Source: Hydractinia symbiolongicarpus (Eukaryota > Cnidaria > Hydrozoa > Anthoathecata > Hydractiniidae). From it: a stretch of 64,000 bases of DNA. A program made the position numbers and the translations under genes. Below the pieces are notes generated by a model. That model saw only the letters and a program-made list of their open reading frames with translations. It was not told the DNA's origin and ran no database searches. Location: NCBI RefSeq assembly GCF_029227915.1, contig NC_079882.1:310001-374000 (forward strand), given 5' to 3'. Below are positions 49,730 to 62,718 of the stretch, piece by piece (the first letter of the stretch is position 1; each line of letters opens with the position of its first letter).

Positions 49730-52165
49730 CATTTTTGATGAGACGCTGAATAAAAGAAGTTTAATTGCCGGCAAAGGAAAACCCGCGATTTCCCGTAAAT
49801 CCCTGACTCGGCCCGTATAGTCAAAAGTATACAAAGAAGGTACCCAGGGAGTAAACCCATTTCTCGAACGATTTTTAAAATTATTTTTTCATTACTAAAA
49901 CGCATGAGACTTGTAGTTTTCAAAAAAATGTTCATTTTTGATGAGACGCTGAATAAAAGAAGTTTAATCGCCGGCAAATGAAAACCCGCGATTTCTCCTA
50001 AATCCTGGCCACGATCCGTATAGTAAAAAGTATACAAAGAAGGTACCCAGGGAGTAAACCCATTTCTCGAACGATTTTTAAAATTATTTTTTCATTACTA
50101 AAACGCATGAGACTTTTAATTTTCAAAAATGTTTTCATTTTTGATGAGACGCTGAATAAAACAAGTTTACTCGCTAGCAAACGAAAACCGGCGAATTCCC
50201 GTAAATCCCGGGCTTTGCCCGTATAGTCGAATGTATATAAAGAAAGTTCGGAGGGAGTAAACTGATTTCCCGAACGATTTTTTAAATTATTTTTTCAGCA
50301 CTAAAACGCATGAGACTTGTAGTTTTTAAAAATGTTTTCATTTTTGATAAGGCGCTGAATAAAAGAAGTTTAATTGCCGGCAAAGGAAAACCCGCGATTT
50401 CCCGTAAATCCCTGACTCGGCCCGTATAGTCAGAAGTATACAAAGAAAGTACCCAGGGAGTAAACTCATTTCCCGAACGAATTTTTAAATTATTTTGTCA
50501 TCACTAAAACCCATGAGACTTGTAGTTTTCAAAAAAATTTTCATTTTTAATGAGACGCTGAATAAAAGAAGTTTAATCGCCGGCAAACGAAAACCCGCGA
50601 TTTCTCCTAAATCCTGGCCACAATCCGTATAGTAAAAAGTATACAAAGAAGGTACCCAGGGAGTAAACCCATTTCTCGAACGATTTTTAAAATTATTTTT
50701 TCATTACTAAAACGCATGAGACTTGTAGTTTTCAAAAAAATTTTCATTTTTGATGAGACGCTGAATAAAAGAAGTTTAATCGCCGGCAAACGAAAACCCG
50801 CGATTTCTCCTAAATCCTGGCCACGATCCGTATAGTAAAAAGTATACAAAGAAGGTACCCAGGGAGTAAACCCATTTCTCGAACGATTTTTAAAATTATT
50901 TTTTCATTACTAAAACGCATGAGACTTGTAGTTTTCAAAAAAATTTTCATTTTTGATGAGACGCTGAATAAAAGAAGTTTAATCGCCGGCAAAGGAAAAC
51001 CCGCGATTTCTCCTAAATCCTGGCCACGATCCGTGTAGTAAAAAGTATACAAAGAAGGTACCCAGGGAGTAAACTGATTTCCCGAACGATTTTTTAAATT
51101 ATTTTTTCAGCACTAAAACGCATGAGACTTGTAGTTTTTAAAAATGTTTTCTATTTTGATAAGGCGCTGAATAAAAGAAGTTTAATTGCCGGCAAAGGAA
51201 AACCCGCGATTTTTTGTAAATCCCTGACTCGGCCCGTATAGTCAGAAGTATACAAAGAAAGTACCCAGGGAGTAAACTCATTTCCCGAACGATTTTTTAA
51301 ATTATTTTGTCATCACTAAAACCCATGAGACTTGTAGTTTTCAAAAAAATTTTCATTTTTAATGAGACGCTGAATAAAAGAAGTTTAATCGCCGGCAAAC
51401 GAAAACCCGCGATTTCTCCTAAATCCTGGCCACGATCCGTATAGTAAAAAGTATACAAAGAAGGTACCCAGGGAGTAAACCCATTTCTCGAACGATTTTT
51501 AAAATTATTTTTTCATTACTAAAACGCATGAGACTTGTAGTTTTCAAAAAAATTTTCATTTTTGATGAGACGCTGAATAAAAGAAGTTTAATCGCCGGCA
51601 AACGAAAACCCGCGATTTCTCCTAAATCCTGGCCACGATCCGTATAGTAAAAAGTATACAAAGAAGGTACCCAGGGAGTAAACCCATTTCTCGAACGATT
51701 TTTAAAATTATTTTTTCATTACTAAAACGCATGAGACTTGTAGTTTTCAAAAAAAATTTCATTTTTGATGAGACGCTGAATAAAAGAAGTTTAATCGCCG
51801 GCAAAGGAAAACCCGCGATTTCTCCTAAATCCTGGCCACGATCCGTATAGTAAAAAGTATACAAAGAAGGTACCCAGGGAGTAAACCCATTTCTTGAACG
51901 ATTTTTAAACTTATTTTTTCATTACTAAAACGCATGAGACTTGTAATTTTCAAAAATGTTTTCATTTTTGATGAGACGCTGAATAAAACAAGTTTAATCG
52001 CTAGCAAACGAAAACCCGCGATTTCCCGTAAATCCCGGGCTTTGCCCGTATAGTCGAATGTATATAAAGAAAGTTCGGAGGGAGTAAACTGATTTCCCGA
52101 ACGATTTTTCAAATTATTTTTTCAGCACTTAAACGCATGAGACTTGTAGTTTTTAAAAATGTTTT
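49730..52165 (+). repeat. 12-mer HOR of the right-hand domain, unit 1 (2436 bp)
   Basis: Starts at the anchor monomer ('attgccggcaaagg', 'cctgactcgg') that turns into a B tail, followed by B, C, an 'aaggcgctg' N monomer, F, B, B, B and further members. The same anchor begins the next units at 52,166, 54,602, 56,429, 58,458 and 60,488. Confidence 0.9.
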
Positions 52166-54601
52166 CATTTTTGATGAGGCGCTGAATAAAAGAAGTTTAA
52201 TTGCCGGCAAAGAAAAACCCGCGATTTTCCGTAAATCCCTGACTCGGACCGTATAGTCAGAAGTATACAAAGAAGGTACCCAGGGAGTAAACCCATTTCT
52301 CGAACGATTTTTAAAATTATTTTTTCATTACTAAAACGCATGAGACTTGTAGTTTTCAAAAAAATGTTCATTTTTGAAGAGACGCTGAATAAAAGAAGTT
52401 TAATCGCCGGCAAATGAAAACCCGCGATTTCTCCTAAATCCTGGCCACGATCCGTATAGTAAAAAGTATACAAAGAAGGTACCCAGGGAGTAAACCCATT
52501 TCTCGAACGATTTTTAAAATTATTTTTTCATTACTAAAACGCATGAGACTTGTAATTTTCAAAAATGTTTTCATTTTTGATGAGACGCTGAATAAAACAA
52601 GTTTACTCGCTAGCAAACGAAAACCGGCGAATTCCCGTAAATCCCGGGCTTTGCCTGTATAGTCGAATGTATATAAAGAAAGTTCGGAGGGAGTAAACTG
52701 ATTTCCCGAACGATTTTTTAAATTATTTTTTCAGCACTAAAACGCATGAGACTTGTAGTTTTTAAAAATGTTTTCATTTTTGATAAGGCGCTGAATAAAA
52801 GAAGTTTAATTGCCGGCAAAGGAAAACCCGCGATTTCCCGTAAATCCCTGACTCGGCCCGTATAGTCAGAAGTATACAAACAAAGTACCCAGGGAGTAAA
52901 CTCATTTCCCGAACGATTTTTTAAATTATTTTGTCATCACTAAAACCCATAAAACTTGTAGTTTTCAAAAAAAATTTCATTTTTAATGAGACGCTGAATA
53001 AAAGAAGTTTAATCGCCGGCAAACGAAAACCCGCGATTTCTCCTAAATCCTGGCCACGATCCGTATAGTAAAAAGTATACAATGAAGGTACCCAGGGAGT
53101 AAACCCATTTCTCGAACGATTTTTAAAATTATTTTTTCATTACTAAAACGCCTGAGACTTGTAGTTTTCAAAAAAAATTTCATTTTTGATGAGACGCTGA
53201 ATAAAAGAAGTTTAATCGCCGGCAAACGAAAACCCGCGATTTCTCCTAAATCCTGGCCACGATCCGTATAGTAAAAAGTATACAAAGAAGGTAGCCAGGG
53301 AGTAAACCCATTTCTCGAACGATTTTTAAAATTATTTTTTCATTACTAAAACGCATGAGACTTGTAATTTTCAAAAATGTTTTCATTTTTGATGAGACGC
53401 TGAATAAAACAAGTTTACTCGCTAGCAAACGAAAACCCGCGATTTCCCGTAAATCCCGGGCTTTGCCCGTATAGTCGAATGTATATAAAGAAAGTTCGGA
53501 GGGAGTAAACTGATTTCCCGAACGATTTTTTAAATTATTTTGTCATCACTAAAACCCATGAGACTTGTAGTTTTCAAAAAAATGTTCATTTTTAATGAGA
53601 CGCTGAATAAAAGAAGTTTAATCGCCGGCAAACGAAAACCCGCGATTTCTCCTAAATCCTGGCCACGATCCGTATAGTAAAAAGTATACAAAGAAGGTAC
53701 CCAGGGAGTAAACCCATTTCTCAAACGATTTTTAAAATTATTTTTTCATTACTAAAACGCATGAGACTTGTAGTTTTCAAAAAAATTTTCATTTTTGATG
53801 AGACGCTGAATAAAAGAAGTTTAATCGCCGGCAAACGAAAACCCGCGATTTCTCCTAAATCCTGGCCACGATCCGTATAGTAAAAAGTATACAAAGAAGG
53901 TACCCAGGGAGTAAACCCATTTCTCGAACGATTTTTAAAATTATTTTTTCATTACTAAAACGCATGAGACTTGTAATTTTCAAAAATGTTTTCATTTTTG
54001 ATGAGACGCTGAATAAAACAAGTTTAATCGCTAGCAAACGAAAACCCGCGATTTCCCGTAAATCACGGGCTTTGCCCGTATAGTCGAATGTATATAAAGA
54101 AAGTTCGGAGGGAGTAAACTGATTTCCCGAACGATTTTTTAAATTATTTTTTCAGCACTAAAACGCATGAGACTTGTAGTTTTTAAAAATGTTTTCATTT
54201 TTGATGAGGCGCTGAATAAAAGAAGTTTAATTGCCGGCAAAGGAAAACCCGCGATTTCCCGTAAATCCCTGACTCGGCCCTTATAGTCAGAAGTATACAA
54301 AGAAGGTACCCAGGGAGTAAACCCATTTCTCGAACGATTTTTAAAATTATTTTTTCATTACTAAAACGCATGAGACTTGTAATTTTCAAAAATGTTTTCA
54401 TTTTTGATGAGACGCTGAATAAAACAAGTTTAATCGCTAGCAAACGAAAACCCGCGATTTCCCGTAAATCCCGGGCTTTGCCCGTATAGTCGAATGTATA
54501 TAAAGAAAGTTCGGAGGGAGTAAACTGATTACCCGAACGATTTTTCAAATTATTTTTTCAGCACTTAAACGCATGAGACTTGTAGTTTTTAAAAATGTTT
54601 T
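52166..54601 (+). repeat. 12-mer HOR of the right-hand domain, unit 2 (2436 bp)
   Basis: Same length as unit 1. The GAATTC-bearing C monomer lies at the same place (50,193 and 52,629). Internal order differs in the second half, where a C monomer with 'gtttactcgctagc' but without GAATTC (53,421) and an F-B pair replace B monomers of unit 1. Confidence 0.88.
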
Positions 54602-56428
54602 CATTTTTGATGAGGCGCTGAATAAAAGAAGTTTAATTGCCGGCAAAGGAAAACCCGCGATTTCCCGTAAATCCCTGACTCGGCCCGTATAGTCAGAAGT
54701 ATACAAAGAAGGTACCCAGGGAGTAAACCCATTTCTCGAACGATTTTTAAAATTATTTTTTCATTACTAAAACGCATAAGACTTGTAGTTTTCAAAAAAA
54801 TGTTCATTTTTGATGAGACGCTGAATAAAAGAAGTTTAATCGCCGGCAAATGAAAACCCGCGATTTCTCCTAAATCCTGGCCACGATCCGTATAGTAAAA
54901 AGTATACAAAGAAGGTACCCAGGGAGTAAACCCATTTCTCGAACGATTTTTAAAATTATTTTTTCATTACTAAAACGCATGAGACTTGTAATTTTCAAAA
55001 ATGTTTTCATTTTTGATGAGACGCTGAATAAAACAAGTTTACTCGCTAGCAAACGAAAACCGGCGAATTCCCGTAAATCCCGGGCTTTGCCCGTATAGTC
55101 GAATGTATATAAAGAAAGTTCGGAGGGAGTAAACTGATTTCCCGAACGATTTTTTAAATTATTTTTTCAGCACTAAAACGCATGAGACTTGTAGTTTTTA
55201 AAAATGTTTTCATTTTTGATAAGGCGCTGAATAAAAGAAGTTTAATTGCCAGCAAAGGAAAACCCGCGATTTCCCGTAAATCCCTGACTCGGCCCGTATA
55301 GTCAGAAGTATACAAAGAAAGTACCCAGGGAGTAAACTCATTTCCCGAACGATTTTTTAAATTATTTTGTCATCACTAAAACCCATGACACATGTAGTTT
55401 TCAAAAAAATTTTCATTTTTAATGAGACGCTGAATAAAAGAAGTTTAATCGCCGGCAAACGAAAACCCGCGATTTCTCCTAAATCCTGGCCACGATCCGT
55501 ATAGTAAAAAGTATACAAAGAAGGTACCCAGGGAGTAAACCCATTTCTCGAACGATTTTTAAAATTATTTTTTCATTACTAAAACGCATGAGACTTGTAG
55601 TTTTCAAAAAAATTTTCATTTTTGATGAGACGCTGAATAAAAGAAGTTTAATCGCCGGCAAACGAAAACCCGCGATTTCTCCTAAATCCTGACCACGATC
55701 CGTATAGTAAAAAGTATACAAAGAAGGTACCCAGGGAGTAAACCCATTTCTCGAACGATTTTTAAAATTATTTTTTCATTACTAAAACGCATGAGACTTG
55801 TAATTTTCAAAAATGTTTTCATTTTTGATGAGACGCTAAATAAAACAAGTTTAATCGCTAGCAAACGAAAACCCGCGATTTCCCGTAAATCCCGGGCTTT
55901 GCCCGTATAGTCGAATGTATATAAAGAAAGTTCGGAGGGAGTAAACTGATTTCCCGAACGATTTTTTAAATTATTTTTTCAGCACTAAAACGCATGAGAC
56001 TTGTAGTTTTTAAAAATGTTTTCATTTTTGATGAGACGCTGAATAAAAGAAGTTTAATTGCCGGCAAAGGAAAACCCGCGATTTCCCGTAAATCCCTGAC
56101 TCGGCCCTTATAGTCAGAAGTATACAAAGAAGGTACCCAGGGAGTAAACCCATTTCTCGAACGATTTTTAAAATTATTTTTTCATTACTAAAACGCATGA
56201 GACTTGTAATTTTCAAAAATGTTTTCATTTTTGATGAGACGCTGAATAAAACAAGTTTAATCGCTAGCAAACGAAAACCCGCGATTTCCCGTAAATCCCG
56301 GGCTTTGCCCGTATAGTCGAATGTATATAAAGAAAGTTCGGAGGGAGTAAACTGATTTCCCGAACGATTTCTCAAATTATTTTTTCAGCACTTAAACGCA
56401 TGAGACTTGTAGTTTTTAAAAATGTTTT
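54602..56428 (+). repeat. 9-mer HOR of the right-hand domain, unit 3 (1827 bp)
   Basis: Three monomers shorter than the 12-mers. It contains the rare 'acccatgacacatg' at 55,381, found again at 59,237 exactly 3856 bp on. Units 3 and 4 together are therefore the template, or copy, of units 5 and 6. Confidence 0.88.
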
Positions 56429-58457
56429 CATTTTTGATGAGGCGCTGAATAAAAGAAGTTTAATTGCCGGCAAAAGAAAACCCGCGATTTCCCGTAAATC
56501 CCTGACTCGGCCCGTATAGTCAGAAGTATACAAAGAAGGTACCCAGGGAGTAAACCCATTTCTCGAACGATTTTTAAAATTATTTTTTCATTACTAAAAC
56601 GCATGAGACTTGTAGTTTTCAAAAAAATGTTCATTTTTGATGAGACGCTGAATAAAAGAAGTTTAATCGCCGGCAAATGAAAACCCGCGATTTCTCCTAA
56701 ATCCTGGCCACGATCCGTATAGTAAAAAGTATACAAAGAAGGTACCCAGGGAGTAAACCCATTTCTCGAACGATTTTTAAAATTATTTTTTCATTACTAA
56801 AACGCATGAGACTTGTAATTTTCAAAAATGTTTTCATTTTTGATGAGACGCTGAATGAAACAAGTTTACTCGCTAGCAAACGAAAACCGGCGAATTCCCG
56901 TAAATCCCGGGCTTTGCCCGTATAGTCGAATGTATATAAAGAAAGTTTGGAGGGAGTAAACTGATTTCCCGAACGATTTTTTAAATTATTTTTTCAGCAC
57001 TAAAACGCATGAGACTTGTAGTTTTTAAAAATGTTTTCATTTTTGATAAGGCGCTGAATAAAAGAAGTTTAATTGCCGGCAAAGGAAAACCCGCGATTTC
57101 CCGTAAATCCCTGACTCGGCCCGTATAGTCAGAAGTATACAAAGAAAGTACCCAGGGAGTAAACTCATTTCCCGAACGATTTTTTAAATTATTTTGTCAT
57201 CACTAAAACCCATGAGACTTGTAGTTTTCAAAAAAATTTTCATTTTTAATGAGACGCTGAATAAAAGAAGTTTAATCGCCGGCAAACGAAAACCTGCGAT
57301 TTCTCCTAAATCCTGGCCACGATCCGTATAGTAAAAAGTATACAAAGAAGGTACCCAGGGAGTAAACCCATTTCTCGAACGATTTTCAAAATTATTTTTT
57401 CATTACTAAAACGCATGAGACTTGTAGTTTTCAAAAAAATTTTCATTTTTGATGAGACGCTGAATAAAAGAAGTTTAATCGCCGGCAAACGAAAACCCGC
57501 GATTTCTCCTAAATCCTGGCCACGATCCGTATAGTAAAAAGTATACAAAGAAGGTACCCAGGGAGTAAACCCATTTCTCGAACGATTTTTAAAATTATTT
57601 TTTCATTACTAAATCGCATGAGACTTGTAATTTTCAAAAATGTTTTCATTTTTGATGAGACGCTGAATAAAACAAGTTTACTCGCTAGCAAACGAAAACC
57701 GGCGAATTCCCGTAAATCCCGGGCTTTGCCCGTATAGTCGAATGTATATAAAGAAAGTTCGGAGGGAGTAAACTGATTTCCCGAACGATTTTTTAAATTA
57801 TTTTTTCAGCACTAAAACGCATGAGACTTGTAGTTTTTAAAAATGTTTTCATTTTTGATGAGGCGCTGAATAAAAGAAGTTTAATTGCCGGCAAAGGAAA
57901 ACCCGCGATTTCCCGTAAATCCCTGACTCGGTCCGTATAGTCAGAAGTATACAAAGAAAGTAGCCAGGGAGTAAACTCATTCCCCGAACAATTTTTTAAA
58001 TTATTTTTTCAGCACTAAAACGCATGAGACTTGTAGTTTTTAAAAATGTTTTCATTTTTGATGAGACGCTGAATAAAAGAAATTTAATCGCTAGCAAACG
58101 AAAACCCGCGATTTCCCGTAAATCCTGGCCACGATCCGTATAGTAAAAAGTATACAAAGAAGGTACCCAGGGAGTAAACCCATTTCTCGAACGATTTTTA
58201 AAATTATTTTTTCATTACTAAACGCATGGGACTTGTAATTTTCAAAAATGTTTTCATTTTTGATGAGACGCTGAATAAAACAAGTTTAATCGCTAGCAAA
58301 CGAAAACCCGCGATTTCCCGTAAATCCCGGGCTTTGCCCGTATAGTCGAATGTATATAAAGAAAGTTCGGAGGGAGTAAACTGATTACCCGAACGATTTT
58401 TCAAATTATTTTTTCAGCACTTAAACGCATGAGACTTGTAGTTTTTAAAAATGTTTT
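56429..58457 (+). repeat. 10-mer HOR of the right-hand domain, unit 4 (2029 bp)
   Basis: Contains two GAATTC C monomers (56,892 and 57,704) and, near 58,090, a hybrid monomer with a C left half (gctagc) and a B right half ('cctggccacgatccg'). The first C monomer has the private 'gaatgaaacaag', repeated 4059 bp on in unit 6. Confidence 0.88.
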
Positions 58458-60487
58458 CATTTTTGATGAGGCGCTGAATAAAAGAAGTTTAATTGCCGGC
58501 AAAGGAAAACCCGCGATTTCCCGTAAATCCCTGACTCGGCCCGTATAGTCAGAAGTATACAAAGAAGGTACCCAGGGAGTAAACCCATTTCTCGAACGAT
58601 TTTTAAAATTATTTTTTCATTACTAAAACGCATAAGACTTGTAGTTTTCAAAAAAATGTTCATTTTTGATGAGACGCTGAATAAAAGAAGTTTAATCGCC
58701 GGCAAATGAAAACCCGCGATTTCTCCTAAATCCTGGCCACGATCCGTATAGTAAAAAGTATACAAAGAAGGTACCCAGGGAGTAAACCCATTTCTCGAAC
58801 GATTTTTAAAATTATTTTTTCATTACTAAAACGCATGAGACTTGTAATTTTCAAAAATGTTTTCATTTTTGATGAGACGCTGAATAAAACAAGTTTACTC
58901 GCTAGCAAACGAAAACCGGCGAATTCCCGTAAATCCCGGGCTTTGCCCGTATAGTCGAATGTATATAAAGAAAGTTCGGAGGGAGTAAACTGATTTCCCG
59001 AACGATTTTTTAAATTATTTTTTCAGCACTAAAACGCATGAGACTTGTAGTTTTTAAAAATGTTTTCATTTTTGATAAGGCGCTGAATAAAAGAAGTTTA
59101 ATTGCCAGCAAAGGAAAACCCGCGATTTCCCGTAAATCCCTGACTCGGCCCGTATAGTCAGAAGTATACAAAGAAAGTACCCAGGGAGTAAACTCATTTC
59201 CCGAACGATTTTTTAAATTATTTTGTCATCACTAAAACCCATGACACATGTAGTTTTCAAAAAAATTTTCATTTTTAATGAGACGCTGAATAAAAGAAGT
59301 TTAATCGCCGGCAAACGAAAACCCGCGATTTCTCCTAAATCCTGGCCACGATCCGTATAGTAAAAAGTATACAAAGAAGGTACCCAGGGAGTAAACCCAT
59401 TTCTCGAACGATTTTTAAAATTATTTTTTCATTACAAAAACGCATGAGACTTGTAGTTTTCAAAAAAATTTTCATTTTTGATGAGACGCTGAATAAAAGA
59501 AGTTTAATCGCCGGCAAACGAAAACCCGCGATTTCTCCTAAATCCTGACCACGATCCGTATAGTAAAAAGTATACAAAGAAGGTACCCAGGGAGTAAACC
59601 CATTTCTCGAACGATTTTTAAAATTATTTTTTCATTACTAAAACGCATGAGACTTGTAGTTTTCAAAAAAATTTTCATTTTTGATGAGACGCTGAATAAA
59701 AGAAGTTTAATCGCCGGCAAACGAAAACCCGCGATTTCTCCTAAATCCTGACCACGATCCGTATAGTAAAAAGTATACAAAGAAGGTACCCAGGGAGTAA
59801 ACCCATTTCTCGAACGATTTTTAAAATTATTTTTTCATTACTAAAACGCATGAGACTTGTAATTTTCAAAAATGTTTTCATTTTTGATGAGACGCTAAAT
59901 AAAACAAGTTTAATCGCTAGCAAACGAAAACCCGCGATTTCCCGTAAATCCCGGGCTTTGCCCGTATAGTCGAATGTATATAAAGAAAGTTCGGAGGGAG
60001 TAAACTGATTTCCCGAACGATTTTTTAAATTATTTTTTCAGCACTAAAACGCATGAGACTTGTAGTTTTTAAAAATGTTTTCATTTTTGATGAGACGCTG
60101 AATAAAAGAAGTTTAATTGCCGGCAAAGGAAAACCCGCGATTTCCCGTAAATCCCTGACTCGGCCCTTATAGTCAGAAGTATACAAAGAAGGTACCCAGG
60201 GAGTAAACCCATTTCTCGAACGATTTTTAAAATTATTTTTTCATTACTAAAACGCATGAGACTTGTAATTTTCAAAAATGTTCTCATTTTTGATGAGACG
60301 CTGAATAAAACAAGTTTAATCGCTAGCAAACGAAAACCCGCGATTTCCCGTAAATCCCGGGCTTTGCCTGTATAGTCGAATGTATATAAAGAAAGTTCGG
60401 AGGGAGTAAACTGATTTCCCGAACGATTTCTCAAATTATTTTTTCAGCACTTAAACGCATGAGACTTGTAGTTTTTAAAAATGTTTT
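58458..60487 (+). repeat. 10-mer HOR of the right-hand domain, unit 5 (2030 bp)
   Basis: Copy of unit 3 (offset 3856), with one additional B monomer at about 59,539-59,741 that moves the offset to 4059. The added monomer has the 'cctgaccacg' spelling of its neighbour, so it is a local single-monomer duplication. Confidence 0.88.
59952..59985 (+). promoter_or_regulatory. Same motif cluster in a C monomer of the right-hand domain
   Basis: The hairpin is at 59952-59964, the CENP-B-like sequence at 59961-59974 and the TATA-like sequence at 59977-59985. The flank reads 'agttcggagggag' rather than the 'agttccgaggaag' of the left-hand C monomers, so the cluster is conserved between diverged C lineages. 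A few right-hand copies have lost part of it: 48,171 and 61,980 lost the stem, and 52,654 and 60,365 read 'gcctg'. Confidence 0.35.
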
Positions 60488-62718
60488 CATTTTTGATGAG
60501 GCGCTGAATAAAAGAAGTTTAATTGCCGGCAAAAGAAAACCCGCGATTTCCCGTAAATCCCTGACTCGGCCCGTATAGTCAGAAGTATACAAAGAAGGTA
60601 CCCAGGGAGTAAACCCATTTCTCGAACGATTTTTAAAATTATTTTTTCATTACTAAAACGCATGAGACTTGTAGTTTTCAAAAAAATGTTCATTTTTGAT
60701 GAGACGCTGAATAAAAGAAGTTTAATCGCCGGCAAATGAAAACCCGCGATTTCTCCTAAATCCTGGCCACGATCCGTATAGTAAAAAGTATACAAAGAAG
60801 GTACCCAGGGAGTAAACCCATTTCTCGAACGATTTTTAAAATTATTTTTTCATTACTAAAACGCATGAGACTTGTAATTTTCAAAAATGTTTTCATTTTT
60901 GATGAGACGCTGAATGAAACAAGTTTACTCGCTAGCAAACGAAAACCGGCGAATTCCCGTAAATCCCGGGCTTTGCCCGTATAGTCGAATGTATATAAAG
61001 AAAGTTCGGAGGGAGTAAACTGATTTCCCGAACGATTTTTTAAATTATTTTTTCAGCACTAAAACGCATGAGACTTGTAGTTTTTAAAAATGTTTTCATT
61101 TTTGATAAGGCGCTGAATAAAAGAAGTTTAATTGCCGGCAAAGGAAAACCCGCGATTTCCCGTAAATCCCTGACTCGGCCCGTATAGTCAGAAGTATACA
61201 AAGAAAGTACCCAGGGAGTAAACTCATTTCCCGAACGATTTTTTAAATTATTTTGTCATCACTAAAACCCATGAGACTTGTAGTTTTCAAAAAAATTTTC
61301 ATTTTTAATGAGACGCTGAATAAAAGAAGTTTAATCGCCGGCAAACGAAAACCCGCGATTTCCCGTAAATCCTGGACTCGGCCCGTATAGACAAAAGTAT
61401 ACAAAGAAATTACCCAGGAAGTAAACTCATTTCCCGAACGATTTTTTAAGTTATGTTTTCAGCACTAAAACGCATGAGACTTGTAGTTTTCAAAAATGTT
61501 TTCATTTTTGATGAAACGCTGAATAAAAGAAGTTTAATCGCCGGCAAACGAAAACCTGCGATTTCTCCTAAATCCTGGCCACGATCCGTATAGTAAAAAG
61601 TATACAAAGAAGGTACCCAGGGAGTAAACCCATTTCTCGAACGATTTTCAAAATTATTTTTTCATTACTAAAACGCATGAGACTTGTAGTTTTCAAAAAA
61701 ATTTTCATTTTTGATGAGACGCTGAATAAAAGAAGTTTAATCGCCGGCAAACGAAAACCCGCGATTTCTCCTAAATCCTGGCCACGATCCGTATAGTAAA
61801 AAGTATACAAAGAAGGTACCCAGGGAGTAAACCCATTTCTCGAACGATTTTTAAAATTATTTTTTCATTACTAAAACGCATGAGACTTGTAATTTTCAAA
61901 AATGTTTTCATTTTTGATGAGACGCTGAATAAAACAAGTTTACTCGCTAGCAAACGAAAACCGGCGAATTCCCGTAAATCCCAGGCTTTGCCCGTATAGT
62001 CGAATGTATATAAAGAAAGTTCGGAGGGAGTAAACTGATTTCCCGAACGATTTTTTAAATTATTTTTTCAGCACTAAAACGCATGAGACTTGTAGTTTTT
62101 AAAAATGTTTTCATTTTTGATGAGGCGCTGAATAAAAGAAGTTTAATTGCCGGCAAAGGAAAACCCGCGATTTCCCGTAAATCCCTGACTCGGTCCGTAT
62201 AGTCAGAAGTATACAAAGAAAGTAGCCAGGGAGTAAACTCATTCCCCGAACAATTTTTTAAATTATTTTTTCAGCACTAAAACGCATGAGACTTGTAGTT
62301 TTTAAAAATGTTTTCATTTTTGATGAGACGCTGAATAAAAGAAATTTAATCGCTAGCAAACGAAAACCCGCGATTTCCCGTAAATCCTGGCCACGATCCG
62401 TATAGTAAAAAGTATACAAAGAAGGTACCCAGGGAGTAAACCCATTTCTCGAACGATTTTTAAAATTATTTTTTCATTACTAAACGCATGGGACTTGTAA
62501 TTTTCAAAAATGTTTTGATTTTTGATGAGACGCTGAATAAAACAAGTTTAATCACTAGCAAGCGAAAACCCGCGATTTCCCGTAAATCCCGGGCTTTGCC
62601 CGTATAGTCGAATGTATATAAAGAAAGTTCGGAGGGAGTAAACTGATTTCCCGAACGATTTTTAAATTATTTTTTCAGCACTAAAACGCATGAGACTTGT
62701 AGTTTTTAAAAATGTTTT
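60488..62718 (+). repeat. 11-mer HOR of the right-hand domain, unit 6 (2231 bp)
   Basis: Copy of unit 4 (offset 4059), with one extra monomer near 61,350-61,550 ('cctggactcgg', 'ttaagttatgttttc') that moves the offset to 4262. The hybrid C/B monomer recurs near 62,350, and 'aacgcatggg' recurs at 62,483 against 58,221. Beyond about 62.5 kb the copy diverges ('tgttttgattttt', 'aatcactagc'). Confidence 0.85.

Noticed and set aside
54195-54548. Minus-strand open frames of 60-117 codons, for example 54195-54548, recurring with similar peptides across the array
   Set aside because: They are the same stop-poor stretch of the satellite read again and again. The monomer is 203 bp (remainder 2 modulo 3) or 202 bp (remainder 1), so the frame changes at every repeat and no multi-repeat protein can be kept. 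Single-base indels are not avoided, and the starts are not conserved. No family is recognisable. None is reported as a gene.
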